Positions 1 through 13,420 of a DNA stretch of 64,000 nt are shown piece by piece (within the stretch, counting starts at the first letter, position 1; every line of letters begins with the position of its first letter). Below the pieces are notes generated by a model that was not told the DNA's origin, ran no database searches, and worked only from the letters and a program-made list of their open reading frames with translations. Source of the stretch: CAVZCC01 sp963773765 (GTDB lineage Bacteria > Actinomycetota > Acidimicrobiia > Acidimicrobiales > Microtrichaceae); contig CAVZCC010000001.1 in NCBI GenBank assembly GCA_963773765.1, positions 186,001-250,000 of the forward strand, given 5' to 3'. Position numbers and translations under genes: made by a program.

Positions 1-359
1 TGGTCTGGGCTGTCCGTCGTCCTGCATCCCGGCGAGGACGGCGTCGAGGCGCTCGTAGCGCTCCTGGGCCTGCTGGCGGTACCGCTCGATCCACGTCGTC
101 AGCAGGTCGAACACCTCCGCCTCGAGGTGGCACGGGCGCCGCTGGGCGTCCCTGGTCCTGGCTCACCAGGCCGGCGTCGGTGAGCACCTTGATGTGCTTC
201 GACACCGCCTGGACCGAGACGTCGTACGGCTCGGCCAGCTCGCTGACGGTGGCGTCGCCCGACCGCGAGGCGGGCCACCATGTCCCGCCGCGTCGGATCG
301 GCGAGGGCGGCGAAGACCCGGGACAGTTGGTCGTCGGACCATGGACGTTCCTTGTTCAA
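1..359 (-). CDS. ArsR-family winged-helix transcriptional regulator (partial, frameshifted)
   Basis: The N-terminus reads NKERPWSDDQLSRVFAALAD followed by a PTRRDMVARL helix, which is the start of the ArsR helix-turn-helix fold. With one extra G removed near 256 the frame continues through DATVSELAEPYDVSVQAVSK and HIKVLTDAGLVS, the recognition helix and wing. With a second extra G removed near 150 it continues through RRPCHLEAEVFDLLTTWIER and runs off the left edge. The likely start is TTG at 359; no strong Shine-Dalgarno site is visible. It lies downstream of the hydrolase and enoyl-CoA hydratase genes on the same strand, with a perfect palindrome in between. ArsR proteins of this subtype often pair with SRPBCC-domain proteins, which may lie beyond the edge (inference). 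Confidence 0.8.
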
Positions 360-416
360 CTGAACGGTTGAGGATGCGGGTTGCAGGAGGAAGGTACGCC
401 CCCTCCCCACTCCTTG

Positions 417-432
417 TCAACCATCTGGTTGA
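417..432. promoter_or_regulatory. Palindromic operator candidate for the ArsR regulator
   Basis: TCAACCA-TC-TGGTTGA is a perfect 7+2+7 inverted repeat about 60 bases upstream of the ArsR start and just after the stop of the hydrolase gene. ArsR dimers bind short symmetric sites near their own promoters, so autoregulation is a reasonable inference. Confidence 0.5.
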
Positions 433-446
433 TAACGGATGAGGGG

Positions 447-1316
447 TCAGAGGTCGGCCAGGAACGCCGCCACGGCATCGGTGAAGAGGTCGTTGCGGTC
501 GCCCGCCACCATGTGCCCCGCGTCCGAGACGTCCACGAAGCGGGCCTCGGGCCGGATGGCCAGGAACTCCTGGGCCGTCTCCTCGCTCACCAGGTCCGAC
601 AGCCTGCCCCGCACCAGCATGGTGGGCACCTCGAGCGCTGCCGCTGCGGCCTCGAACCGGCCCGGCGTCTGGCCCGTGCCGATGGGCAGCGGCCCCAGGA
701 AGAAGTCCGGGTCCCAGTGCCAGCGGAACCGGCCGTCGGGGTCACGGCGCAGGTTCTTGGACAGGCCCCGCAGGTCCGACGGAGGGGGTCGGTGGGGCTG
801 GTACTCGGCGATGGCGGCAGCCGCCTCCTCCAGGGAGCCGAAGCCCTCCTCCACCTTGTCCATCATGAAGCCGACGATGCGGCGCACGCCGTCCTGCTCC
901 ATGCGGGGCGTGACGTCCACCAGCACCAGCGCCGAGGTGCACCCCGGTGCCAGGTCGCCCTCCGCCAGCAGGGCGGAGAGCCCGCCCAGCGAGGCGCCGA
1001 CCACGACCGGGGCGGTGCCGGTGAGGTCCCGGACGGCCCGGCACACGTCCACGCAGTCCTCGGCGAAGCGCTGGTTGCCGTAGTCCCGGTCCGGGGCCCG
1101 GTCCGAGGTGCCGTGGCCCCGCTGGTCGTAGGCCACGGCGTACCACCCCTGCGCCGCCAGCGCGGCGGCCGTGCCGCCCCACGAGTGGCGGGTCTGGCCG
1201 CCGCCGTGGATCAGGATCACCGCCCGGTGCGCCGGGTCCCCCCAGGCGTCGGCGGTCAGGTGCAGGCCACCGCGGGTGCTGAACGTGACGGGCGTGGGCT
1301 CGACGGGAACGGTCAT
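447..1316 (-). CDS. Alpha/beta-hydrolase fold protein
   Basis: An intact ORF of about 289 residues from ATG 1316. Hydrolase-fold marks are an oxyanion-loop HGGGQTRHSW segment, the nucleophile elbow VVGASLGG (Ser in GxSxG) and a C-terminal DAGHMV carrying the catalytic His. The acid is probably the Asp in RGRLSDLV. Size and fold suit an esterase, C-C hydrolase or dehalogenase-like enzyme; the substrate cannot be read from the sequence. The start lies 10 bases after the stop of the upstream enoyl-CoA hydratase gene, so the two are probably cotranscribed and may act in the same acyl or ring-degradation route (inference). A longer reading from 1370 is possible but would overlap the upstream gene. 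Confidence 0.85.
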   Translation of the reverse strand: MTVPVEPTPVTFSTRGGLHLTADAWGDPAHRAVILIHGGGQTRHSWGGTAAALAAQGWYAVAYDQRGHGTSDRAPDRDYGNQRFAEDCVDVCRAVRDLTGTAPVVVGASLGGLSALLAEGDLAPGCTSALVLVDVTPRMEQDGVRRIVGFMMDKVEEGFGSLEEAAAAIAEYQPHRPPPSDLRGLSKNLRRDPDGRFRWHWDPDFFLGPLPIGTGQTPGRFEAAAAALEVPTMLVRGRLSDLVSEETAQEFLAIRPEARFVDVSDAGHMVAGDRNDLFTDAVAAFLADL

Positions 1317-1326
1317 GGCAGGACGG

Positions 1327-2142
1327 TCACGGGAACTCCGGGGACGTGCGGTCCAGCAGGGCCTGGACACCGCGCCGGAAGTCCGGCTCGGTCATCATCT
1401 CCTCCAGCAGCACCGCAGCGGCCTCCACCGACGAGCGGGCGTCGCGGTGCTGGTCGAGCCACACCTGTCGGCGGGTCTCGGTGAGGGACCGACGCGACAC
1501 CGACGCGGCCAGGTCCTGGGCGAACTCGAGCGTGGCCGGCACCAACCGGTCGGGCGGCAGGACCCGGTTGACCAGGCCCATGGCCAGCGCCTCCTCGGCC
1601 AGCACCACGCGGCTGGTGAGGAGCAGGTCCATGGCCCGGCCCACGCCGATGAGGCGGGGGAGCAGCCAGGACAGGCCGTACTCGGCGGGCAGGTTGAGCT
1701 TGCCGTGGGCGGTGGTGAGCTTTGCTCCGGCCGCCGCGAAGCGGAGGTCGCAGTAGCAGGCCAGGACGAGACCCACGCCGGCCGCCGGCCCGTTGACCGC
1801 GGCGATGGTCGGTGTGGCCAGTCCGAAGTGGTAGGCGAAGTCGGCGTCGAAGTGGTCGTCGGTGCCGAACCCGGGCCGGGCCGGTTCGTCCGGCAGGCCG
1901 GCGTCGTAGCCACCCCGTTGCGCGTGCCCCTCCAGCGCGGCCGCGTCGGCCCCGGCGCAGAACCCGCGTCCTGCACCGGTGACCACGATCACCCGCACCC
2001 CGGGATCGGTGTCGGCCCGCGCCAGGCACCAGCGGTACTCGGCGTGCATCCGGCCCGTCCACGCGTTGAGCCGGTCGGGCCGGTTCAACGTGATGACGCC
2101 GACCCGCCCGGCGACCTCGTAGGTGGTGACCTTCAGGTCCAC
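1327..2142 (-). CDS. Enoyl-CoA hydratase/isomerase family protein (crotonase fold)
   Basis: A 271-residue protein of typical crotonase length. It shows the N-terminal VGVITLNRPDRLNAW strand, the CoA-binding oxyanion segment VTGAGRGFCAGAD, the second oxyanion helix AAVNGPAAGVGL and the later PAEYGLSWLLPRLIG segment with a candidate catalytic Glu. Family members hydrate or isomerise enoyl-CoA thioesters in beta-oxidation and related degradation. The next gene downstream is an alpha/beta hydrolase 10 bases away and the gene upstream is an LLM oxidoreductase, suggesting a small catabolic operon read leftward. The exact acyl-CoA substrate is unknown. Confidence 0.9.
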   Translation of the reverse strand: MDLKVTTYEVAGRVGVITLNRPDRLNAWTGRMHAEYRWCLARADTDPGVRVIVVTGAGRGFCAGADAAALEGHAQRGGYDAGLPDEPARPGFGTDDHFDADFAYHFGLATPTIAAVNGPAAGVGLVLACYCDLRFAAAGAKLTTAHGKLNLPAEYGLSWLLPRLIGVGRAMDLLLTSRVVLAEEALAMGLVNRVLPPDRLVPATLEFAQDLAASVSRRSLTETRRQVWLDQHRDARSSVEAAAVLLEEMMTEPDFRRGVQALLDRTSPEFP

Positions 2143-2175
2143 GCGACCTCCGCCATCCCCCCGGTCATGACCCGC

Positions 2176-3093
2176 TCACGCCCGCAGGTCCCGGAGGAGG
2201 TTCCAGGTCCGGTCGCGGTCCTCCGGGGTGGCGGCGGTGATGACGGCGCCGAAATCGGTCACTCCGGCCTCCGCCAGGCGGCGGAGGTCGGACTCGACCT
2301 GCACCTCGTCGCCGACGATGGCCACCTCGGCCGGACCCGCCACGCCCTCGATGTCCAGCATGGCCCGGTAGGAGGGCAGCGCCCCGTACAGCGACATCTG
2401 GTCCGCCACCAGCGACCGGGCGCCGTCGGGGTCCGAGGTCACCGCGATGGGGAGCCCGACCACGACGCGCGGGCGGCCGAGGCCGGCGGCCTCGGCCGCA
2501 GCGGTCAGTCGGGGAACGACGTGGTCGGCCAGGGCCTTGCGGCCGGTGCACCAGGTGATGGTGCCGCAGCCCCGCGACCCCGCCGCCTGCAGCATCTGGG
2601 ACCCGAGGGCGGCCACCAGGACGGGCGGGGCGGTGGCGTCCGCGACGTCGAGGGTGCCGACGCAGGTGATGTCCTCGCCGTGGACGTCGACGCCCTCGCC
2701 CCGCAGGAGGGGCAGGAGGCTGTCCAGGTACTCCCGCATGTGGCGCACCGGCTTGTCGTAGCTGTAGCCCCACAGGTCCTCGATGACGATCCGGTGTGAC
2801 AGGCCGATGCCCAGGGCCAGCCGCCCGGTCACTGCCGCCTGCACCGTCAGTGCCTGGCCCGCCAACATCATCGGGTGCCTGGGGTAGGTGGGCACCACCG
2901 CGGTGCCCAGCTCGATCCGGCCGACCTCGCGGCCGACCACGGCCAGTGCGGTCAGGGCGTCGGTGCTGAACACCTGGGGCACCCAGAACGAGTCGAAGCC
3001 GTCCGCCTCCGCCCTCCGGGCCGACTCGATGGTGCGGTCCAGGCTGGCCATGCTCGCCACCCCGTTGATGCCGATCCTCATGTCGATGGCCAC
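2176..3093 (-). CDS. LLM-class (luciferase-like) flavin/F420-dependent oxidoreductase
   Basis: A 305-residue TIM-barrel protein. MRIGINGVAS at the N-terminus, RRAEADGFDSFWVPQ, the IELGTAVVPTYPRHP strand-loop and GRLALGIGLSH are characteristic of the luciferase-like family; the actinobacterial branch usually uses coenzyme F420. The start is taken as GTG 3093, preceded by AGGGGG at Shine-Dalgarno spacing; ATG 3081 is an alternative. It is the first gene of a leftward run with the enoyl-CoA hydratase and hydrolase, so oxidation of a lipid-like or cyclic substrate is plausible. The substrate is not deducible. Confidence 0.85.
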   Translation of the reverse strand: MAIDMRIGINGVASMASLDRTIESARRAEADGFDSFWVPQVFSTDALTALAVVGREVGRIELGTAVVPTYPRHPMMLAGQALTVQAAVTGRLALGIGLSHRIVIEDLWGYSYDKPVRHMREYLDSLLPLLRGEGVDVHGEDITCVGTLDVADATAPPVLVAALGSQMLQAAGSRGCGTITWCTGRKALADHVVPRLTAAAEAAGLGRPRVVVGLPIAVTSDPDGARSLVADQMSLYGALPSYRAMLDIEGVAGPAEVAIVGDEVQVESDLRRLAEAGVTDFGAVITAATPEDRDRTWNLLRDLRA

Positions 3094-3136
3094 ATCGCCC
3101 CCTGTGCGGAACGCCCGACGGGCGGACGAGGGGAGG

Positions 3137-4426
3137 CTAGGCCAGCCGGAGCCAGGCGGAGAACGCGTCCACCATGGCGGCCACGTCCGACGTCGCCATC
3201 AGCTCCCGGGCCGAGTGCATGGACAGCTGCGGCATGCCGACGTCGACGGTGTCCACCGCCAGACCGGCGGCGACGAACGGCCCGATGGTGGATCCGCACG
3301 GCATGTCGCCGCGGTGGGAGTAGTCCTGGACCGACACGCCGGCCGCGCCGCAGGCCTGGCGGAACAGCGCCGCCCCACGGGAGTCGGTCGCGTAGCGGAC
3401 GTTCACGTTGTGCTTGATGACCGGGCCCCCGCCGAGCGCGGATCCAGTGGCCGGGCTCGTGGCGGTCGGGGTAGTTGGGATGCGTCGCGTGCGCCATGTC
3501 GGCCGACAGCAGCAATGAGCCGGCCAGGGACCTGAGCAGGTCGGTGCGGTTCCCGCCCAGCGCCAGCACCCGTCGCTCCAGGACCTGGGCCAGCCAGGTG
3601 CCGGTCGGCGCCGGTGGCGCTGGTGGACCCGACCTCCTCGTGGTCGTAGAGGACCACCACCGGGGTGGCGCCGCCACCGTCGGCGCCCGCCAGCAGCGGC
3701 CAGGGCACCGAAGCACGAGCAGAGGTTGTCCAGGCGGGGCGCGGCGAGCAGGTCCCCGTCGAGACCGATGCGGGCCGAGGGCTGCACGTCGAAGCAGGAC
3801 AGCGTCCCAGGCCAGCACGTCCTGGGCGTCCGCGCCCACCAGGCCGCCCAGCCAGGCCCGGAAGTCGCCCTCCTGCGGGTCGCCCAGTCCCCAGACGGGG
3901 GTCAGGTGCTGCTGCTTGTTGAGGAGCAGACCGGACTCGGAGATGTCCCGGTCCAGGTGGATCGCCAGCTGCGGGACCCGGAGGACGGCATCGTCGGAGC
4001 GGAACAGCCGGTGCGACACGCCGTCACCGTCCCGGAGGGCGACCCGGCCGGCCACTCCCAGGTCCCGGTCGAGCCAGGAGTTGAGCAGGGCGCCGCCGTA
4101 GACCTCGACCGCCAGCTGGCGGAAGCCGGCCAGGCCCCGGTCGGGCCGGGGGCGGATGCGCAGGTTGGGCGAGTCGGTGTGGGCCCCGATGAGGCGGAGC
4201 GGGCCGCCAGGATCCGGTGCCGAGGCGCCGTCGACCCACGCGACCAGCGCAGCCGTCGCGGATCACGAACCGGGCGCCGGCCGCCTGGTCCATGGACCAG
4301 TCCGCGGTCGCGTCCACCTGCATGAAGCCCGCTCCGAGCAGCAGCCGCCGTGCGTTGTCCACGGCGTGGAACGGGGTGGGGGAGGCGTCGATGAACTCGA
4401 TCAGGTGCGTCTGCCGTGTCGACCAT
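3137..4426 (-). CDS. M18-family metalloaminopeptidase (frameshifted)
   Basis: Assembled over several frames this gives about 430 residues, the usual M18 length. It begins MSTRQTHLIEFIDASPTPFH (one extra G just after the ATG), continues to the zinc-ligand segment GAHTDSPNLRIRP, then LYDHEEVGSTSA with the catalytic Glu pair, HPNYPDRHEPG, and SHRGDMPCGSTIGP near the C-terminus with the final metal ligand region. Family members remove N-terminal acidic or other residues from peptides in the cytoplasm. The ATG lies one base after the stop of the upstream CapA-like gene. At least five single-base insertions interrupt the frame; I regard these as consensus errors, because sequence conservation resumes after each. 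Confidence 0.85.
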
Positions 4427-4427
4427 G

Positions 4428-5633
4428 TCAGCCCTCGTCGTCGTCGGACCGGTGGCGCGGGCGCGGCGGGGGTGGGAGCGGTGGGGGTGGGAGCGGTGGG
4501 AGTGGGGGAGAGGCCGGCGCAGTCACGCAGCTCGTCCATGGTGGCCAGCGCCGCGGACTCCGCCGCGCCGGTGAGGGGCACCGGCAGCGAGTTGCGGATC
4601 ACCGCCGGCTTCCACTGGTAGCCGTCGATGCGCCGGCCCGTTGCGGTCACGATCAGCACGCCGCTGGACGCGCCCTCGGGGCCGACGTGGCCTTGAAGAT
4701 GAAGTTGCGACAGGCCGTAGGCCACGAACTGGTCGCCCAGGTAGCCCATGCCCTGCAGCCGGTGGGCGTGCGCCGCCGACGACGATGTCGGCACCGGCGC
4801 CCGGTCAGCAGCTCGGCCAGGTCCTTCTGGCGGGGGTTGGGGCAGGTCTGCTTCTCGGTGCCGTAGTGCAGGTACACCACCAGGGTGTCGACCTGGTCGC
4901 GGGTGGCGCGGCACCTCCGCCAGCAGGCGGTCCTGGTGGGCCTCCTCGGCGCTGGCGATGCCGGCCTTGCCGGGGCCCGCGGTCCAGCGTGCGCACGAGG
5001 TTGGAGTCGAAGATGTCGTTGGCCGCGATCACCCCGATCCGCTGGCCGTTGACCTCGGTGATCCACGGGTCGTACGCCTGCGTCCTCGTCCGCGCCGATG
5101 CCCAGGATCGGGGAATCCGGTCTCCGCCTCGATGCGCAGGCTGTCCTGCAGGCCCTCGGCGCCGTAGTCCATGCCGTGGTTGTTGGCCATCGTGACCGCG
5201 TCGACGCCGGCGGCCCGGAGCGCGACCAGCGCCTGGGCCGGCACCTGGAAGGTGAAGGTCTTGGGCTCGGTGACCCGCCGGAGCCCAGCGCCGTCTCCAG
5301 GTTGACGACGGTGACGTCGGCGCCGGACAGCATCGGGGCGATGGCGCCGCAGCAGCCCCGTCGGGATCGGTCTGGAGCGCGCCGACCAGGTCCTCGAAGT
5401 TGGCGTCGCCGGCGAAGGCCAGCGTGACGGCCTGGCCCGACCGCTCGGCCCCGTGCGGTGGTGGTGGTGATCGTGGTGCGTGGTCTCCTCGCCCGCCGGC
5501 GGACCCGTCGGTGGCCGCGGCCCGGTCCGAGGAGTCACCAGATGACACGTCAGCCGTGGAGGTGCCGGAACAGGCACGCGGCCAGACCGGCGACCACGAC
5601 CGCGACCATCAGGACGACCGGGGGTGTGCGCAC
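4428..5633 (-). CDS. CapA-like lipoprotein, PGA_cap metallophosphatase fold (frameshifted)
   Basis: GTG 5633 opens an N-terminal hydrophobic stretch VVLMVAVVVAGLAAC with a lipobox (LAAC), then a Ser/Thr-rich linker. The catalytic-type domain follows: LAFAGDANFEDL, VVNLETALG, MANNHGMDYGAEGL, VVYLHYGTEKQ and GAHAHRLQGMGYLG. These are the metallophosphatase-like motifs of the CapA/PgsA family, associated with poly-gamma-glutamate or other envelope polymers. The C-terminus is a Pro-Thr-Ala repeat tail. The -10-like TAGCCT sits six bases before the GTG, so the message may be leaderless. Several one-base insertions break the frame. Its exact polymer is unknown. Confidence 0.8.
4468..4507 (-). repeat. 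15-bp tandem repeat encoding a Pro-Thr-Ala tail
   Basis: Two perfect 15-bp units (4468-4482, 4483-4497) and a partial third encode PTPTA repeats at the C-terminus of the CapA-like lipoprotein. Such tails usually act as flexible, wall-spanning linkers. Here the tail is at the distal end of the chain, so its role is unclear. Confidence 0.7.
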
Positions 5634-5639
5634 CGGCGC

Positions 5640-5645
5640 AGGCTA
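5640..5645 (-). promoter_or_regulatory. -10 element, leaderless CapA-like gene
   Basis: TAGCCT ends six bases before GTG 5633, so the transcript would begin at or next to the start codon. Confidence 0.55.
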
Positions 5646-5686
5646 GCGACGGTCCACGCCCGGGCGATGCGCATCCCGGAACTGCA

Positions 5687-5715
5687 TTGGGGGGACCTCG
5701 GGCCGCGGCTACGAT
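5687..5715 (+). promoter_or_regulatory. Sigma-70-type promoter candidate for gltBD
   Basis: TTGGGG (5687-5692) and TACGAT (5710-5715) are separated by 17 bases, a good housekeeping-type promoter. It is the best candidate in the 342-base gene-free stretch 5634-5975. It would give a leader of about 250 bases before gltB. Confidence 0.45.
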
Positions 5716-5837
5716 CTCCGAACCGCCCGGACGGGTCGGCGTCCCGCTCCGGCGGGGCGGTCGGGCCTCCCGGGCGGTTCAGGGCCAGTGCCGTCGCTGC
5801 GATCGGACCGCAACGTCGCGGTTCCCCAGCGCAGCTT

Positions 5838-5861
5838 CAGAGCACCCAGTTCCAGAGCACC
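5838..5861 (+). repeat. Direct repeat CAGAGCACC in the gltB leader
   Basis: CAGAGCACC occurs at 5838-5846 and 5853-5861, 15 bases apart start to start, inside the leader between the candidate promoter and gltB. A binding site is possible but there is no independent support. Confidence 0.3.
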
Positions 5862-5940
5862 GCAGCTGGTGCAGTCAGCGTCGACTGCCCGACCCGCCAG
5901 GGCCCTGCGCCCCGGACCGGGTCGATCCCAGAACACGACG

Positions 5941-5955
5941 CCCGGCTCCGCCGGG
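5941..5955 (+). promoter_or_regulatory. Short hairpin just upstream of the gltB ribosome binding site
   Basis: CCCGGC-TCC-GCCGGG forms a perfect six-base stem with a three-base loop, ending ten bases before AGGAG (5966-5970) and the gltB ATG. It could modulate translation. I do not recognise a known glutamine or glutamate riboswitch here. Confidence 0.35.
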
Positions 5956-5975
5956 CGCCTCGCAACAGGAGCACC

Positions 5976-10597
<4,622 letters not shown>

Positions 10598-10605
<8 letters not shown>

Positions 10606-12079
10606 CGTCAAGGGTTCCTGAAGCACGACCGCAAGCTGCCGACCCGGCGACCGGTGCCGGTGCGCATCCTGGACTGGCACGAGGTCTACGAGGAGTTCCC
10701 CGCCGAGGAGCTCCAGACGCCAGGCCAGCCGCTGCATGGACTGCGGCATCCCGTTCTGCAACAACGGCTGCCCGCTCGGCAACATCATCCCGGACTGGAA
10801 CGACCTGGTGTACCGGGACCGCTGGCGCGACGCCATCGAGCGGCTGCACGCCACCAACAACTTCCCCGAGTTCACCGGCCGCCTGTGCCCGGCCCCGTGC
10901 GAGGCCGCCTGCGTGCTCGGCATCAACGCCGATCCGGTCACGATCAAGCAGGTCGAGGTCTCGATCATCGACCGCGCCTGGGCCGAGGGCTGGGTCCGCC
11001 CGGTGCGGCCCAGCCGGTTCACCGACAAGAAGGTCGCGGTCATCGGCTCCGGCCCGGCCGGCCTGGCCGTCGCCCAGCAGCTGACCCGGGCCGGGCACCA
11101 CGTGATCGTGTTCGAGCGGGCCGACCGCATCGGCGGCCTGCTCCGCTACGGCATCCCCGAGTTCAAGATGGAGAAGCGGGTCCTGGACCGCCGGCTCGCC
11201 CAGATGCGGGCCGAGGGCACCGAGTTCCGCGTCAACGTCGACGTCGGCGTGCGACGTGACCGTGGAGCAGCTGCGCGAGGACTTCGACGCCGTGGTCATC
11301 GCCACCGGCGCCACCGCAGGCGCGTGACCTGCCGATCCCCGGCCGGGAGCTGGACGGCATCCACCAGGCGATGGAGTACCTGCCGCTGCGCCAACCGCGC
11401 CCAGGAGGGCGACCTGGAGGTCGACGAGGTCCCGATCCACGCCGGCGGCAAGCAAGGTCGTGATCATCGGCGGCGGCGACACCGGCGCCGACTGCCTGGG
11501 CACCGTCGCACCGCCAGGGTGCCGAGGTCGTCTACCAGTTCGAGATCATGCCCCAGCCGCCCGAGGAGCGCCCCGAGGCCAACCCCTGGCCGACCTGGCC
11601 GTTCGTGCTACCGCGTCACCTCGGCCCACGAGGAGGGCGGCGAGCGGGTCTTCGCCGTCAACACCGCTCGAGTTCCTCGGCGACGACGACGGCCACGTCC
11701 GGGCCCTGCGCTACGTCGAGGTCGAGCAGCAGGTGGTCGACGGCCGCCCGACGTTCGTGCCGGTCGAGGGCTCCGAGACGCGAGCTCGAGGTCGACCTGG
11801 TGTTCCTGGCCATGGGCTTCATCGGCCCGGAGCGCAACGGGCCTGCTGGACGTCGCTCGGCGTCGAGCTCGACGATCGGGGCAACGTCGCCCGCGACGAC
11901 GGCTGGGCCAGCGTCGGAGACCGGCGTGTTCGTGTGCGGCGACGCCGGCCGCGGCCAGAGCCTGATCGTGTGGGCCATCGCCGAGGGCCGCTCGTGCGCC
12001 GCCGCGGTCGACAAGTTCCTGATGGGTGAGACGGACGCTCCCGTCGCCGGTGCGCCCCACCGACCGCCCCCTGGCGTGA
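10598..12079 (+). CDS. gltD: Glutamate synthase (NADPH) small subunit (frameshifted)
   Basis: Supplies electrons to GltB from NADPH. It opens MGDVKGFLKHDRKLPTRRPV, followed by the two-cluster iron-sulfur region CMDCGIPFCNNGCPLGN and RLCPAPCEAACVLGI. Then come the FAD-binding IGSGPAGLAVAQQLTRAG, RYGIPEFKMEKRVLDRR, the NADPH-binding IIGGGDTGADC and the C-terminal FVCGDAGRGQSLIVWAIAEG. The start ATG overlaps a TGA of gltB and the stop TGA (12077-12079) overlaps the GTG of the next gene, so the three are translationally coupled. About eight single-base insertions interrupt the second half. Length is about 490 residues, normal for GltD. Confidence 0.93.
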
Positions 12080-13063
12080 CGGCCCACCGCCGCCCCTGCG
12101 GGTGGTCATCGTCCACTGGAACCAGGTCGGGCGCCTGCCTCGACACCGTCGCACGCTTCCGGCGACCGCGAGGTGCCGGTCCGCGTCACCGTGGTCGACA
12201 ACGCGTCCCGGCCCGGCGGCCGTGGCGGAGCTGCGCGCCGGCCTGGCGGAGGTCGTGGGTCCCGGCCGACGCGGTCGAGCTGGTCGAGGTCGAGCACAAC
12301 GCCGGCTTCGGGCCCGGGGCCAACGTCGGCCTGCGGCGGTTCCTCGACCGCCCCGACGACGGCGACTGGGTGCGTGCTCGCCCCCCACGACGTGGACCCG
12401 TTCGCCGGCTGCCTGTCGGCGCGATGCTCGACGCCGCGGGGCGGCGAGCCGCTGGCCGGGCTCATGTGCGCCGACGTCGGCGACGGCATGGTGCCGGTCA
12501 TCGACCCCTACTTCGGCGGCATGACCGTGCCGGCCGACCCGGTGCCCGACCCCGACGCGCCGAGCTGCCCCGCTGGGAGGACGGTCGACTACCCCCACGG
12601 CACGCTGATGCTGCTGCGGCGGGCCTGCCTCGACGAGGTCGGCGTGTTCGACGAGCGCTACTTCTCCTACTGCGAGGAGGCCGACCTGGCGCTGCGGGCA
12701 CGGCGGGCGGGCTGGAAGGTGGGCCTGGTGCGGGGCGCCCGGGTCCAGAACATCCACCTCGGGTTCCAGCGTGGCGCTGGTCGACTACCTCCAGACCCGC
12801 AACACGCTGCTGCTGGTCCAGGAGATGAGCGGCTGGTACCACGCGTGCGTCCGGGCCTGATCACCGTGGTCCAGGTGGCGCGGGGCGTGCGCGACCCGTC
12901 CACCCGGCCGCTGGTGTTCGACGCCCGCGCCCGGCTGCGGGGCCTGCGCGACTTCGTGCTGCGCCGCTTCGGGCCCCCACCGCCCGACGTGCTGCCCGCT
13001 CCGGCCGGCGCCGGCGCCGGTGCTCCCGCTACCGGTCCCCGGACGGCGGATCGCCGGGCCTGA
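12076..13063 (+). CDS. Glycosyltransferase family 2, rhamnosyl/galactofuranosyl-transferase-like (frameshifted)
   Basis: Starts at GTG 12076 inside the gltD stop (GTGA overlap). Correcting single-base insertions gives LRVVIVHWNQVG, VTVVDNASRP, VEHNAGFGPGANVGLRRFLD, the DVDP metal-binding region, DYPHGTLMLLRRACLDEVG, VFDERYFSYCEEADLALRAR and QNIHLG. This is the WbbL-like GT2 pattern (TDP-rhamnose or related donors, cytoplasmic, acting on a lipid-linked acceptor). The C-terminal half (12580-13063) reads cleanly, the N-terminal half does not. Coupling to glutamate synthase genes is unusual and may be only positional. The donor and acceptor sugars are unknown. Confidence 0.8.
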
Positions 13064-13343
13064 GCCGCCTGGGCCGGCGGCGGTCCGGGATGCGGCCCGC
13101 CTCGGCCGCGGCGACCACGGGCCGGACCCGCAGGAAGTACCAGGCGCAGACCGCCAGGCCACCGACCACGGAGAACACGCCCAGCAGGATGACGGCGATC
13201 CACATGGCCTGGTTGCGGTCGGCCAGGGCCCAGGCCCACTGGGGCCGCCGGGCCGCGTCCAGCAGGGCCCAGACCGTCACCACCAGCGGCAGGGCGAACA
13301 GGACGGTGAGCAACGTCGCCCCGAGCAGCGCCTTCCACGGCAT
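13029..13343 (-). CDS. Small two-helix membrane protein
   Basis: 104 residues with two hydrophobic segments (about residues 6-28 and 46-70): LLTVLFALPLVVTVWALLDA and IAVILLGVFSVVGGLAVCAW. The pattern ALLDAARRPQWAWA before the second helix resembles the short PLDc_N/DUF2516-like membrane domains of actinobacteria, but I cannot assign a family firmly. The C-terminus is Arg/Pro-rich and overlaps the tail of the convergent glycosyltransferase by 35 bases. ATG 13343 is preceded by TAGCCT at leaderless spacing, which supports this start. Confidence 0.6.
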   Translation of the reverse strand: MPWKALLGATLLTVLFALPLVVTVWALLDAARRPQWAWALADRNQAMWIAVILLGVFSVVGGLAVCAWYFLRVRPVVAAAEAGRIPDRRRPRRLRPGDPPSGDR

Positions 13344-13349
13344 GGGCGC

Positions 13350-13355
13350 AGGCTA
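13350..13355 (-). promoter_or_regulatory. -10 element, leaderless small membrane protein
   Basis: TAGCCT ends six bases before ATG 13343. Confidence 0.5.
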
Positions 13356-13420
13356 CGGCGCCCAACGGCACGTCGTCCGCGTCGGCCGGCCGGCCCGCCA
13401 CCGGCCGGTCCCGCGGCTCG

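Noticed and set aside
5634..5975. Glutamine riboswitch (glnA RNA) in front of gltB
   Set aside because: I could not find its conserved core; only simple hairpins are visible.
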